Shown here: piece after piece, positions 31,096-41,868 of the stretch
How positions within the stretch are numbered: position 1 is the first letter of the stretch
How the letters are laid out: each line of letters starts with the position of its first letter
NCBI GenBank assembly: GCA_001839685.1
Contig: MLAK01000827.1
Span: forward strand, 1-64,000
DNA from: Tritrichomonas foetus
Taxonomy: Eukaryota; Parabasalia; Tritrichomonadida; Tritrichomonadidae
Direction of reading: 5' to 3'
DNA: 64,000 bases
Translations under genes and position numbers: made by a program
Notes under the pieces: generated by a model
What the model saw: the letters and a program-made list of their open reading frames with translations, nothing else
Database searches by the model: none
Told to the model about the DNA's origin: nothing

Positions 31096-31545
31096 TATAT
31101 TTTTCTTTTTTCATTTTTTTTCTCACATATTTGATGAATTTCTATGGTTTTGACCCAAGAAAAACAGTCTTTAATTATCCGTTCCATGTCTGTTTGAATG
31201 TTTGTTTTATTAGGAAATTTTCTTTCAAATAATTTCAATCTTTTCATTTTCATAATTACGATTTATTTTTCACTTATTACAAAATGTGAAGCACTATGAA
31301 TTTATCTTATATTCAGAAACTCTAATTCTTCTCAGAATTCAGAAATAGTCAATTCCATGTAATTTCAACAATAATTTCTATCTTGACAATCACTTTCTAA
31401 TCAATTTTTCATTTTTTATTAAGATCATAAAAGTGCAATATCCAATTTTAATGGTAATTATCCAAAAAGAATTCAAGAAATTCTGATTTCTTTTTTTCAA
31501 AATATGGAAAAATAAACGGACATTTCGCGCCACTTTTCATTCGTT
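31096..31545. other. Intergenic spacer
   Basis: AT-rich. A T5-C-T6 stretch right after the tRNA acts as its likely terminator. A TCATT at 31537-31541 (+1 A at 31539) sits 7 bases before the next ATG and could be an initiator. Confidence 0.5.
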
Positions 31546-33123
31546 ATGGAAAGCAACGAACCTGAATCAGCAGCTCCTGAAAATCCCCCTGAACAAAACG
31601 AACAAGATCCACATCCAGAAGAGGAGCAAGCGCCTCAGGCTTCCAGTGCTACACCATCCTCACTATTAGCAAACCCGCCTCCGCCGACTTCTTCGCAAAA
31701 TAATAATATTATCAACGATTCTGTTTCATTTGACGATCCAATGTTCCCCTACGTTCCGTCATTTGCTTCAAAATCACGAAAGGAGAAAGAATTACTTTTT
31801 TTGCGCGCTTTTGAAGAGCAAACTCTCTTCATTCGAAATAAGGAATTAAAATGCGTAAATTCGCCAGTATCGTCTTTACTCGAACCTGAAGACATTCAAA
31901 AAATAATCGACACTCGACAATCTTATCATGAATCTTATGAAAATTCGTTATCGCGAAAAGCAATCACCAGAAAAGTTACAGAATCGTCATCAAACCCCGC
32001 TCCACGAGTTGAAGTCGAAACAACGCCAACATTCAATACGCTTTTGAATGTCCATTTCGAATCTCAATTTTCGTTATTAGAGAAATTCAAAACACTCGTT
32101 TCACAAATCATCACACGAAATCGTGCGACCAAACGTACTCAGAATTTAACACAATATTTAATTAACCAGACAAACAACGCAGTCAAATCATTGCAGGATA
32201 AACAAAATGAGAAAGTAATGCTGACCGCAAATTCACTCCTGTCTCTTAAAATCGAATGCTGTCGAACAGAAGAAAAATTCGCCGAACCTTACCAGCTTCC
32301 TCTGCCGGAAGAGCCTGAATTCAATATCGAATTACATAATGTTGAAAAACCGTTTACATTTTATGTTCCTGGGCTAGTTGAACGTTACCAACTTACTCCA
32401 TTTACGCGTACGGATGTCACTTCATATGTCGCTGCACCAATCGCGCCGCCGGAAACATTCCCGATTGTTCGGGAAGAGCAGCCAGTGCGCGAGCAAACGG
32501 TTCCATCACTCGACCTGACTGATGAGACCACCAAGGAAGTCATCAATCAAGAAGTTCAGCCGCCTGTCCAATCTGGCCCATTGCAAATGCCGAAAGTCGT
32601 TCATCATCCTCGAGAAATCCGTTATTATGATTTTGATCCATCTTATAATTTGAGACCACAGCCGATAGAATTACCTGAATTGCCCGATGAAATTGGAAAA
32701 GCATCAATTTTGGCACTTCCTCTCTCAGAATATGAAAAAATGTCGCTTAGTGGAAAATCAAAGGCTCCTTTTGCACCATTTGAATTTAGCGGCATTACTA
32801 AGTTCATGTGCTCCGGTCTGACGCCAATGACAGCCGCTGACCCAGTAGATCTGAGAGAACTTGAAGCTGATGATGATATCGATGGAATTGACATCACGCC
32901 AAAAGTGAGACCAATTACTGATTTTATAACGAAGCCATTAAATACGAAAAATAAGAGCCATGCACTACAAGAAGCAGTTACAGAAGGACAAACACAATGG
33001 AAAGAAAGGCAAAAGAAAGGAGTGTCTGAATTGATTGAGAAAATGAAGAATTTGAATAATTTAATGAAAGATAAAACTCTTAATTTGCCAATGAATGATC
33101 TTTTGGAATATATGAAATTGTAG
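31546..33123 (+). CDS. Proline-rich protein of unknown function
   Basis: A 525-residue protein. Residues 1-65 are disordered and rich in Pro, Glu, Gln and Ser. Residues 75-240 are mostly helical and may form a coiled coil around 165-225. Residues 245-420 are Pro/Glu-rich with little regular structure. The C-terminal 60 residues are again a charged helix (WKERQKKGVSELIEKMKNL). There is no signal peptide, membrane segment or catalytic motif. I do not recognise the family. The build, with flexible linkers between coiled coils, suggests a scaffold subunit, which is only an inference. Confidence 0.65.
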   Translation: MESNEPESAAPENPPEQNEQDPHPEEEQAPQASSATPSSLLANPPPPTSSQNNNIINDSVSFDDPMFPYVPSFASKSRKEKELLFLRAFEEQTLFIRNKELKCVNSPVSSLLEPEDIQKIIDTRQSYHESYENSLSRKAITRKVTESSSNPAPRVEVETTPTFNTLLNVHFESQFSLLEKFKTLVSQIITRNRATKRTQNLTQYLINQTNNAVKSLQDKQNEKVMLTANSLLSLKIECCRTEEKFAEPYQLPLPEEPEFNIELHNVEKPFTFYVPGLVERYQLTPFTRTDVTSYVAAPIAPPETFPIVREEQPVREQTVPSLDLTDETTKEVINQEVQPPVQSGPLQMPKVVHHPREIRYYDFDPSYNLRPQPIELPELPDEIGKASILALPLSEYEKMSLSGKSKAPFAPFEFSGITKFMCSGLTPMTAADPVDLRELEADDDIDGIDITPKVRPITDFITKPLNTKNKSHALQEAVTEGQTQWKERQKKGVSELIEKMKNLNNLMKDKTLNLPMNDLLEYMKL

Positions 33124-33612
33124 TTGAATGTAAGTAATTTATGTTGTTTTATTTATTTATTTATTATAGGAGTCACGTTTATTATTTCATAAAGAGAACC
33201 TTTTTTTCAACTTCTATTAATTTTTTCATTTTTTCTTTTTTTTTTTTTATTTAATTAATGATTTCAAATGAAAGTCAAAAGTGACTTCTTACACATGATT
33301 GTATTTACCATTATTTAAGATGAGGATGAAAATAGATATCCAATTTCCGATTATGTGGATGTATTGTTAAATCTGTGCACTTGATAAAATTATACTATTG
33401 TCTGTTCAATTAATCAATAATAGAGCTGTTATGCATGAATGGACTAATTGACCAAAAATCGAAAAAAGTTTACAACAACACCTTTTCAAATATTTTACTT
33501 TCAATTCTTGATGTACAATTAGGTAACTTTTTGTTTGTATTATTTTCAATATGATGTGAAAAAATTGAGGGAGGTTTGTTTGAAATATGCAAAAAAGTAC
33601 ACATAAATAAAA
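33124..33612. other. Intergenic spacer
   Basis: Contains a T run at about 33236-33249 and short TTTA repeats at 33150-33168. No gene seen. Confidence 0.55.
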
Positions 33613-34155
33613 ATGAGTAACGATTTGTTTAATATGCTTGGAGACGACAATGAAGCTCCAGAAACCGATTTACAGAACGACTTTCAACCACAAGATTTAA
33701 ACCTTAACGATAACCAAGCTTTAAACGCTGACCAAGAAGGTGGGATTGATCAAATGCTCGCAGGCGGCGACGACGACGACGATTTATTTGGAGGACCAAG
33801 CCAAAATCCAAACGACCAGGCACCTGAACCAGAACAACAAACGGCCTTAGTTGAATGGGAAAGGAAACGCCAAGAGGAAATCCAGAAAATAGATGCAGAA
33901 TTATCTGCTCAAGACGAAGAGTTAAGAAAGCAGGCGAGCGCAAGTCTCGATAAATATTATAAGGGACTCAAGGAGTCCCAAGAAAAGCGTGCACAGTGCA
34001 ATATCGAAACCGATCAACAATTTTTATCTACACAGTCGAACACTGACATCCCAACCTGGGAACGCGTTGTTGGTTATATTGATTTTAACAGATCTGATTT
34101 ACATGAACGTGATGCTTCACGCATGAAATCTCTTCTTCTCCAATTGAAACATTAA
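33613..34155 (+). CDS. Clathrin light chain
   Basis: A 180-residue acidic protein of about the usual light-chain size. Residues 1-75 are disordered and acidic, with an Asp run and a DLFGG motif. Residues about 78-125 form the long charged helix that lies along the clathrin heavy chain, starting at ALVEWERKRQEE. The C-terminal part, TWERVVGYIDFN and SRMKSLLLQLK, matches the conserved end of animal and fungal light chains (WERVARLCDFN and SRMRSVLISLK). It regulates assembly of clathrin coats on plasma membrane, Golgi and endosome vesicles. The heavy chain is not in the window. Confidence 0.9.
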   Translation: MSNDLFNMLGDDNEAPETDLQNDFQPQDLNLNDNQALNADQEGGIDQMLAGGDDDDDLFGGPSQNPNDQAPEPEQQTALVEWERKRQEEIQKIDAELSAQDEELRKQASASLDKYYKGLKESQEKRAQCNIETDQQFLSTQSNTDIPTWERVVGYIDFNRSDLHERDASRMKSLLLQLKH

Positions 34156-34872
34156 AATACATTTTATTAATACTCTTTCAAAATGTATAATTTATTTAAT
34201 ATCTTTCTTTGATGCAGTTTTCACATCTTTAACATCAAAATGGTAGATTTTCATTTTTGATGAGTATTGTAATTGTGAAGTGAAAGGTCAAATAAAGGCC
34301 AAAAGATATTAAAATCGATACAGCGGAGAGAGCGAAGCCGCAAAGTCGCCCTGATTTAAGTCAAAAAGCAAAACTCATAGGTAAAAAAATTTTGCCAGCA
34401 AAAAGTAAATAATTATCATAAAAATAAAAATATTTTACATTATTTTATCAGAACAGAAATTATTAACATTTAATTTTTCTACTATGACACCTTTTTCTAT
34501 TCGCTCCTGCTTTTTTAAAATCACAATGGCTTTTAAAATAGCTCACATGAAGGATTTTGTCTAAACTCAAGTATAACGAAAGTTAAAGAATGTCCTCTAC
34601 TGCGCAAATGTTGAGATTGATAAACTTTTTCATTTTGGTATTTATAATATTCATTTGTTGGCAATTGTCTAAAAAATCTACTTGATAAAGAATGGAAGAA
34701 AAGAAAATTGATTTTATGTTGAATGTTAAATACTTAACGAATACTCCATTCATTAAATTTCAAAATAATTTTACATGCGTTGTTAATGGTCTAAAATATG
34801 AAACCAAAGAATGATCAATTAATTAATAAATTCATATGCAAATGACTGAAGAAAAAAACACAAAGAAACAAT
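34156..34872. other. Intergenic spacer with a small GC-rich island
   Basis: AT-rich except for about 40 bases at 34318-34357, where GCGG and CCGC (about 34324-34342) can pair around an 11-base loop. This may be part of a small RNA, but no known RNA family is recognised. Confidence 0.4.
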
Positions 34873-35757
34873 TTATGATTCTAAAACAAGACCAAGACCA
34901 AAAGTGTAGATTTTGTGAGCATTATCGGCACATGCTGATGTTGAGAGTAAAATTCCTTGCCTGACATTTCGCTGGAAGAAAGATTGAACAATTCCTGAAG
35001 AAGAAACAACTGCACTAATTCTTGACATTACAAAATTTCTTTGAATACCTAATCGTAATTCTGAATTAAGCGGATTTTGATCAACCTTTAAAGTAACGCC
35101 AGCAATTGTTTTTGGTTCAATTGTATAAGTTGTTCCAATTGCAAATGAATTATTTTCAAATATTTCACCTAGTCCAATATGATGAATCATTAAGCATGAT
35201 CTCCTAGGACCTTTTGAAAACTGTGAAGCCAATGTAAGCATCGGTGGTGAACTTTGAGACAAAGGTAAAGTTAAAGAGCCACCAAAGCCATACTTGGGCG
35301 AAGGAATATATGTGGAAAAAAGTGTCATATTTCCATCTTTAAAGTAGTTATTAATATCAATATCTATTCTTGATGTGAAAATATTACTAAGATATGTAAA
35401 TGATGATCCAATATCTGGATAAGTCGAAATGGTGCTTGCAACGTTAATGGACGCGTTTTCATTAATGGGAATGTTCATAGAGGCAGTTGGCTTCGAATTT
35501 CTGCTGTATCCTAAAACGAATGGAAATCCACCAAATTTACCGTTAATATTCAATTGATAGTTTCCGGGTTGCTTCATTTCACCTGAATGATCAATTAATT
35601 CGACTGGATAGACTCTTGGTTGGATTGATAAAGCCTGGAGAATATTTAAATTTTCGTTGATTTTTTTGTTCCAAGTGACTTGAAAACCAATAATCGAATC
35701 ACTTTGTGTAACATCGAATACTTGCGAAAGAAATGTTGGAAATTCTGGAGCTGTCAT
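34873..35757 (-). CDS. Tom40/porin (VDAC)-like beta-barrel protein
   Basis: The ATG at 35757 gives 294 residues, the size of the mitochondrial porin family; a TTG seven codons upstream is not needed. The protein is built of alternating polar and hydrophobic strands of 9-11 residues, fitting a 19-strand barrel. It ends in TFGLGLVLES, a good sorting beta-signal (polar-x-Gly-x-x-hydrophobic-x-hydrophobic). Early segments (NKKINENLNILQALSIQP, GGFPFVLGYSR) resemble Tom40 more than VDAC. Trichomonad hydrogenosomes carry such proteins in their outer membrane for protein import, so that location is inferred. The start lies 20 bp from the divergent neighbour. Confidence 0.65.
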   Translation of the reverse strand: MTAPEFPTFLSQVFDVTQSDSIIGFQVTWNKKINENLNILQALSIQPRVYPVELIDHSGEMKQPGNYQLNINGKFGGFPFVLGYSRNSKPTASMNIPINENASINVASTISTYPDIGSSFTYLSNIFTSRIDIDINNYFKDGNMTLFSTYIPSPKYGFGGSLTLPLSQSSPPMLTLASQFSKGPRRSCLMIHHIGLGEIFENNSFAIGTTYTIEPKTIAGVTLKVDQNPLNSELRLGIQRNFVMSRISAVVSSSGIVQSFFQRNVRQGILLSTSACADNAHKIYTFGLGLVLES

Positions 35758-35777
35758 CCCTTTTCGATTGTTAGCCA
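35758..35777. promoter_or_regulatory. 20-bp divergent promoter between two start codons
   Basis: Only 20 bases separate the ATG of the minus-strand Tom40/porin-like gene (35757) from the first ATG of the plus-strand membrane protein gene (35778). Any core promoter must therefore be shared or lie inside the opposite coding sequence. If the plus-strand gene starts at Met10 (35805) or Met14 (35817) the space grows to 47-59 bases. Confidence 0.5.
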
Positions 35778-37268
35778 ATGTTGGAAATTTTGGATGATGA
35801 TCGCATGAAATGTTATATGAAAAATCCGGAAGTGAAATATAATTTTAAGAAAAAAATGATTAATCGAAATTTGCGTCTTGCTCCCGAAGGAAAAATTGTT
35901 GAGGTGTCAGAAGAGGAACTCCAACAAGAACAAAATGCAACTTCACAAAAGAATAAACGTCAACAAGCAAAAAACGATGCAATGGATTTTTTATTGAATA
36001 ACAAAACGAGACAGCAACAGGCTCCAATTACCGATTTCAAAAAAGATTTAGAAGAAATTGACAAAATTCTCGACGAAGCACTTTCAGATGACGACGACGA
36101 AGGCGACAACGAAGCTATTCAAAATCTTATGAAAAATAAATCAAAATTAGAAGAAGGACACGGAAGTATGGATCCAAAAGATTTAGAACATATACAGAAG
36201 TATTTGAGCCGGAATTCAAGATGCCCTCCTCTTGAAATTTTAATGCTAATTCCAATATTATATGTTGCTTCGTTTGCACTTGTTTTGATTCCAGGATTTG
36301 TTCCATTAAATACTTTCCAAAATATCACCAAAATTGAACAGCCAATATGTGCGCCAGTTGATCACACCGTTCCAGGACTTCCGCGGTTTTTGATTCCATC
36401 GGTTATTTCATTATTTGCCTTCTTTATTGTTAAGGTCAAAGGCGACATTTTAGTTGCAACTTTTTCAGCACTTTTATTAGCTTTTGATCCAACATTTGTC
36501 GGAATGATGGGACAATCTCCATCAGCCAGTATTATGGCATTTTGTGTTTTATTAGCTTACAATATTACGCATAATATTCTATTGAAAGATAAAGTTTATG
36601 GTCTATCCTGGTTTTTCAATTTATTAGTAGGTTGGTTTATCATCGCATTCGTTCCATTCTTCAGGCCAGAAGGCTGTGGCTCTCTCGTTGGACTTTATGT
36701 GAGTTTCCTCATTTCTTGTTTTTCTGAAATAGCGAAAGTCTTTCAAAGTCGAGTTAAAATGTTTGTTCAATTATTGAAAATGATTTTCGTTACTTATATC
36801 TGTGGAATTCCATTATTTGCATTTGTACTCTATTTAAGAAATCGAAATGGTTATGTTGCATATAATAAGCGTGATTTTATGTTTGCTTTATTTAAGAATG
36901 AAATAATTGAACGTGAAAGTTGGGTGATTTACGTTTTTATTGCCATTGGACTTCTTTTTATTAAGAAAGCCAAATATAATTACATATCTATGGTTCCTCT
37001 CATCCAATTTATTGTTGGTACAATTGCTTCAATATTCATGCCTTATGAATCACCTGGAAACACAATTCCAATGAAGCTCTTCTTTATTAAATTGCATTTG
37101 ATGCTTGCCAGTTCTTTGATTTTATCAAAAATTTCAAATAAAATTGTGCAATATGGATTACCAATTGGTTTGATTTTGATTTCTGGTTTCTTCAAACTCA
37201 AGTCAATTGCACAATACATAATTGATCACCCAGAAATCGGAAAGGAATTGTTCAAAGACCTCTTTTAA
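35778..37268 (+). CDS. Multi-pass membrane protein of unknown function
   Basis: A 496-residue protein. Residues 1-150 are hydrophilic, Lys/Glu/Gln-rich, with an acidic patch around 100-112. From about 153 onward there are nine to eleven hydrophobic helices separated by short loops, with the C-terminus likely cytosolic. A loop with FDPTFVGMMGQSPSASIM recalls lumenal loops of multi-pass glycosyltransferases, but no family signature is complete. A transporter or transferase in the ER is possible, and I would not choose between them. It forms a divergent pair with the Tom40/porin-like gene. Confidence 0.65.
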   Translation: MLEILDDDRMKCYMKNPEVKYNFKKKMINRNLRLAPEGKIVEVSEEELQQEQNATSQKNKRQQAKNDAMDFLLNNKTRQQQAPITDFKKDLEEIDKILDEALSDDDDEGDNEAIQNLMKNKSKLEEGHGSMDPKDLEHIQKYLSRNSRCPPLEILMLIPILYVASFALVLIPGFVPLNTFQNITKIEQPICAPVDHTVPGLPRFLIPSVISLFAFFIVKVKGDILVATFSALLLAFDPTFVGMMGQSPSASIMAFCVLLAYNITHNILLKDKVYGLSWFFNLLVGWFIIAFVPFFRPEGCGSLVGLYVSFLISCFSEIAKVFQSRVKMFVQLLKMIFVTYICGIPLFAFVLYLRNRNGYVAYNKRDFMFALFKNEIIERESWVIYVFIAIGLLFIKKAKYNYISMVPLIQFIVGTIASIFMPYESPGNTIPMKLFFIKLHLMLASSLILSKISNKIVQYGLPIGLILISGFFKLKSIAQYIIDHPEIGKELFKDLF

Positions 37269-37742
37269 GCATTTAGTGAATTTGTATCGATATCAATTAA
37301 AATGTAGAAAGATTTATATATTGCTTCTTCTTTTTTTCTTTTCCTTTTTCTTTAATCTTCTTTTATGTGTTTTTTTATTTGATTTTTTTAGTAATTTTTT
37401 TTAGATTCTTATTTTTTGTGAATCACAGATGGTGTCACAGTAATTGTGATTATTATATTTGATAAATTTTATTTGTTTTGCTTTATTTCGAAACTTTTAT
37501 TCTTTGTTTTATTGATGCAAACCAAAATCTGAGGAATAATATTTTTGAGTACTTATTTGTCTTTGATGTTGACACTAATTGAGAAGACGCGACCAAATAT
37601 AGCATAATCATTTTCCTGATAAAAAGTTCTTTCTGAAAATTTTCTGGTATTTGAAAGCTGATGTAAAATTGTTTGAGACACAATTTGAATGATATCAAAA
37701 AAGCATTATTATGATTGATAATTCACCTCATCTGACCATTTA
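37269..37742. other. Intergenic spacer
   Basis: T-rich after the stop (37320-37410), then ordinary AT-rich sequence. No gene seen. Confidence 0.55.
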
Positions 37743-38762
37743 ATGTTCTTGTTCACATTATTTTCCTTGCTTTTCGCAGCGGAAGAAAGCCTTCAAATCT
37801 TAAGCGACAAAACCTTCGATGCTAAAGTTATCAACCATCCAGCCAACGAAGTCTGGATTGTCATGTTTATGGTCGACGATGCCAACGAAACACGCGAAGC
37901 TATGGCACAATTCAGAAATGCCTCAGATATTTCTGCTGGAATGGTCCATTTTGGAGTCCTTAACGTTCGTTTTGCACCAAAAGTTGCAGAATCATTAGAA
38001 TTGAAAGCATATCCATGCTTCAGAATCTTCCACGGCAGTAAGACACAAATTTTCAAAGGCGCTGCGAAGTCTGGCCGCTTCCTCAAAGAAACAATGAAAC
38101 TCGTTCCTGACGTATCCCAGAATGTGACCAAAGAATGGGCTGATGAATTCTATGCTCAACCCTCAGCCATTCTCTTCACAAAAAGTGCAACCACATCACC
38201 ATTGTGGAAGGGAATCTCTTCATATTTTGCAAAGAAGTCCGTCCGTATTGGAATTTGCAAAGATGAGTCACTTTTCCAGACATTTGGTGTGAAAGAAGCA
38301 CCTGCTATTGTCTTCTATAATGGAACAAACACACAGGTTTATGACGGTGAAATCAAATTCAGAGCAGTTCGTGATGCCATTGAAAAATTCTTCGAGAAAA
38401 GATTCAACCAAGAAAGTCAAACCTTCTCAGACGATGAAATGCTCATGCCAGACCAATTTTCTGAAGTCTGCATCGGCGGTAAACACCTCTGCGTTCTTGC
38501 AGCTACAAAAACACCACCAGAAGGTATGGCCGCACTTATGAAAGGATCAAAGAGGAAGGTCAGGTGCTTCTCAGGAGTCGTCGGACTTCCTTTCAAGTTC
38601 ATGGAAAGAGGAGGAACATGGATCTACAACCCACGACGTGATGGATTCATCCATGTGAAGGAAGGAGAAGACCTCCTCACAGCAATGGACAGAGTTATCG
38701 ATGGAAGTGCATCATGGACAAAAAGAACTGTCTTTGAAGCTCCAGGAAATGAAGAACTTTAA
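37743..38762 (+). CDS. PDI-like thioredoxin-fold protein lacking the CxxC motif
   Basis: A 339-residue protein with a short signal peptide (residues 1-13, MFLFTLFSLLFAA). Two thioredoxin-type folds follow, about 16-125 and 130-225. The first has the right strands and the cis-Pro region (LKAYPCFRIF), but where a redox CxxC should stand it reads VDDANET. So it cannot act as a disulfide oxidoreductase through a classic site. Such redox-dead PDI relatives act as ER chaperones. A C-terminal part with Cys pairs (CIGGKHLC, about 243-250) is not assigned. There is no KDEL; the protein ends NEEL, which could be a variant retrieval signal. Codon use suggests good expression. Confidence 0.75.
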   Translation: MFLFTLFSLLFAAEESLQILSDKTFDAKVINHPANEVWIVMFMVDDANETREAMAQFRNASDISAGMVHFGVLNVRFAPKVAESLELKAYPCFRIFHGSKTQIFKGAAKSGRFLKETMKLVPDVSQNVTKEWADEFYAQPSAILFTKSATTSPLWKGISSYFAKKSVRIGICKDESLFQTFGVKEAPAIVFYNGTNTQVYDGEIKFRAVRDAIEKFFEKRFNQESQTFSDDEMLMPDQFSEVCIGGKHLCVLAATKTPPEGMAALMKGSKRKVRCFSGVVGLPFKFMERGGTWIYNPRRDGFIHVKEGEDLLTAMDRVIDGSASWTKRTVFEAPGNEEL

Positions 38763-39191
38763 GTAAATTTGGTATAATTTGATTTGTTTTTTCGAATATA
38801 CTATGTCTAATATTTTTTGATATGATTTTGTTTTTGATACAATTCTAAATCATTTTATATAAGGAATTGATAATATTATTATGGAATGTTGTTGTTGACA
38901 AATTTCAGAGAGAAGCAATAGTTTTCGGTAAATACTATAAAAATGAATATTTAATCAAATATTTTTAGTTCTATTTTTCGAAATATGTGTTCAATAATAA
39001 AACAATTTATTGAGGAAAGTTTGGAATTATCTTCCTTCGACTTTTTTTTACAAAAAATGAAATAAAGCATAATCTTGATTATGCGTGGTTGATGATTAAT
39101 CATTTAAATCAAAAACCGTGAGAGGAATTGAGATGATCATTCTAATAATGGTGGTAGTAATTCTTGAATAAAAACTCATTTTCTTTATTGT
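38763..39191. other. Intergenic spacer with a short hairpin
   Basis: Contains an exact inverted repeat GCATAATC-TT-GATTATGC at 39067-39084, 108 bases beyond the 3' end of the next (minus-strand) gene. No gene seen. Confidence 0.55.
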
Positions 39192-41170
39192 TTAAGATTT
39201 TAGAAATAGTGCTGCATTTTGATATCCTTTACTTGCGAGCTTTGCCATAATTTCTTTTCCTTCTTCCATTTTACTCTGTGCCAAATGAAACTTAAAATAA
39301 TTTTTATCTTCTTCTTCTTCTTCCAGCTTCAGTTTAATTCCAATCTTACAATATTTCCTTGATTTTTTCCACATTTTCTTCTTTTCACAAATCTGTATTA
39401 AACCTTGAATGGCTTTAGAATTCTCTTTTATTGTTGTTGAGCTATTCAATTTAGCTAGAATTTCCGATTTTAAATTTTCTGTTGATTTTTCGCGCACTTT
39501 GTTCAACAGAAGCACACAATCTACCAAAAATTGAGGATTATTCGATTCTATACAGTTATTAATACATGTTACAACCTGTTCAGTTTTTTTCTCCCATAAA
39601 TAAATGGTTGCAAGTTTAAAATAGGAATAATGCGAATATTCAATATTTTTGGTAGTTTTTGTCGATTGATCAATGTAACATTTAATTGATTGATTATAAA
39701 ATGTTTCTGCATCCAGATAATTTTTATTCTGAAAATAGCATTCACCTAAACGATATAATGCTTTCACTTTTAAACCAGAATCAATTTTATAAGGAACATT
39801 AATGAGTGAAGTGAAATAGTGAATTGATTCATTATATTGTTTCCTTTTCATAAGCTCAGTTGCATAATTAAACATTCCTTCAACTGAACCATTATCAGCT
39901 GCTATTTTAAAATAAGAAGAAGCTTTATCAGGAAAAGATTTTAAATTTTCAAATCCTTTCTTTAATAAAGCTTTTGGTTCTTGCCTTTTTTCAAGTGCAA
40001 GTTTAAAAAAATACATTTTATTTCACTTTTTACAAACTCGAATTTAACTTTGATTGGATTTATTTCCCAATCAAGAAAAGTTTGATTGAAATCAGCATTT
40101 TGATAAAAAGATAGATCGTAAAAAGGATCTTTAGAGATTTTTTCATATTCTTCAAAGCAGCCGTTTTCATTTGAAAATACACTATTTCGATAATCAACCA
40201 ATTTTTTGAAATCAGCATCAGTTTTATAATCGGGAATAATTTCACTTAAATAATGGAATATGCGTTCTTCATTTGAATTTAATAAAGTAAATTCTGGTCT
40301 TAATAGAATTTTAACAATTTCTTTAAACGTTGGTCGCTTTTTAGGCTCATTATTTAAGCATAAAGCTATTAAAATTGCAAAATGAATAGGAATATTAAAT
40401 TTTGAATAATCATTTGTAAATAAGTTTTTTAAAGATAAAAGAACTTCTTCTTGATTTTTAGGTGTGTATCTCAATAAAATAACAAAGAGTAAAATGCCAA
40501 ATGAAAAAACATCACATTGTGAGGTATATTCAGATTGACCTGATCCAGAATTTACTTTTTCAATTTCTGGAGCTTTGTATAAAAATGTGCCTAGATTAGA
40601 ATTAAGTTTAGCATCTGAACCTTGTGGAATAAATTTGGTAAATTCAAAGTCACTAATCTTTGGATACAAATTTCCATCAAGCAAAATATTTGATGGTTTT
40701 ATATCACGATGACAAAAATTATTTCTATGCATATATTCAATTCCAATTGCAGTACCTAATATCCAAATGATGATAGGTGGTGAAGGAAAAATATGATTAT
40801 CCTTAAATTTTTTTGTTCCTTCACAATAATTCCCAATTGATCCGTTTCTCATATAAGGAAAAACAATAACGAGTTCTTGTTTCCCTCTTAATGGCCGAAT
40901 TAAATCGGGCGGAAAATTCGCGTTTGGAAAAGATTCAACGAGCCGAATAAATGATGGATGGCTTATCATATCAACATTACATGTCACCTCTCCAAAATTT
41001 CTGGTTTTTGAATACATTTTTAAAACATAGAAATTATTATCTTGGCAGTTTCTTGCTTTAAAGACACCTGATTGAATAGCTGTATTTGTCTGAATAGTTT
41101 TGATGATTTCATATACAGGTGAATCAGAAATATGATAATATCTATTTAGCTCGCTCGCTTTACTTTGCAT
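39192..41170 (-). pseudogene. Protein kinase with Sel1/TPR-like tail, split by a frameshift
   Basis: The 5' frame (41170-39962) codes for a kinase of about 400 residues: ATP lysine K51, HRD at 154-156, K158, N161 and APE at 200-202. The Mg-binding motif is DFE (174-176) instead of DFG, and the glycine loop is weak, so catalysis may be low. The second frame (40016-39192) codes for 274 residues of Sel1/TPR-type helical repeats (for example YRLGECYFQNKNYLDAE). The frames overlap by 55 bases around a run of seven A (plus strand 40005-40011), and losing or gaining one base there joins them. Trichomonad kinases commonly carry Sel1 tails in one chain, so a frameshift or sequencing error is likelier than two genes. 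Confidence 0.7.
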
Positions 41171-41868
41171 TAAAACTTTTTCTTTACTTTATTTGATGCC
41201 AAAATACAATTTTGAGAATAAGAAAAAATGCCATAGAAAAAGATTGAATGTCAAATACATTTTTTTTGCCCATTTTAAAATTCTTTGACATTGTGGAATC
41301 AAAAGCTGGAATTTAGATTGGTTGACGTGAATTAATGGGAAGATTGTGGAAGAATAAAAATTAGGAGAAATTGAGTGAATACAATGAATATTCTTTATTT
41401 TTACTCCCCTCACTATAATAATAAAGTAAATAGCTATGGTAAAACCAAAGAAAATTTAAAAATGAACTAAATAAAGAAACATGATCAACATTTATGGATA
41501 TCTGTTAATACCAGTGACTCAATGCATGAAATGAAAAGTTCATATTTAGCTGAAACAAATAATTAAAAATGTTTATATGTTCAATGTTTCAATATCCTTG
41601 TTCGCTATAAGTGAATGAAATTTATCATTATGAGTTTATACATAACATAAATGGCTCAAATAGAATGAATCACAAGTGAACTTATGACTGGCAATTAACC
41701 AGTGGAAACTTCATGATAAGTCGAATGAAATAAAATCACAAGACAATTGTTCATAATCATAATCAAATGTTTCCAATAATATCTCTTCATTTTTACGTTA
41801 GAGTATTTAAATAGAGTCAAAAACTAATTCTATTATTAACAGTACTTTGAAATTATACATTTAATTTT
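41171..41868. other. Intergenic spacer
   Basis: AT-rich; no gene, tRNA or repeat seen. Confidence 0.55.

Noticed and set aside
34258..34356. Box C/D snoRNA (TGATGA ... CTGA)
   Set aside because: The boxes exist but there is no terminal stem and no internal D'/C' pair, so chance is likely in AT-rich DNA.
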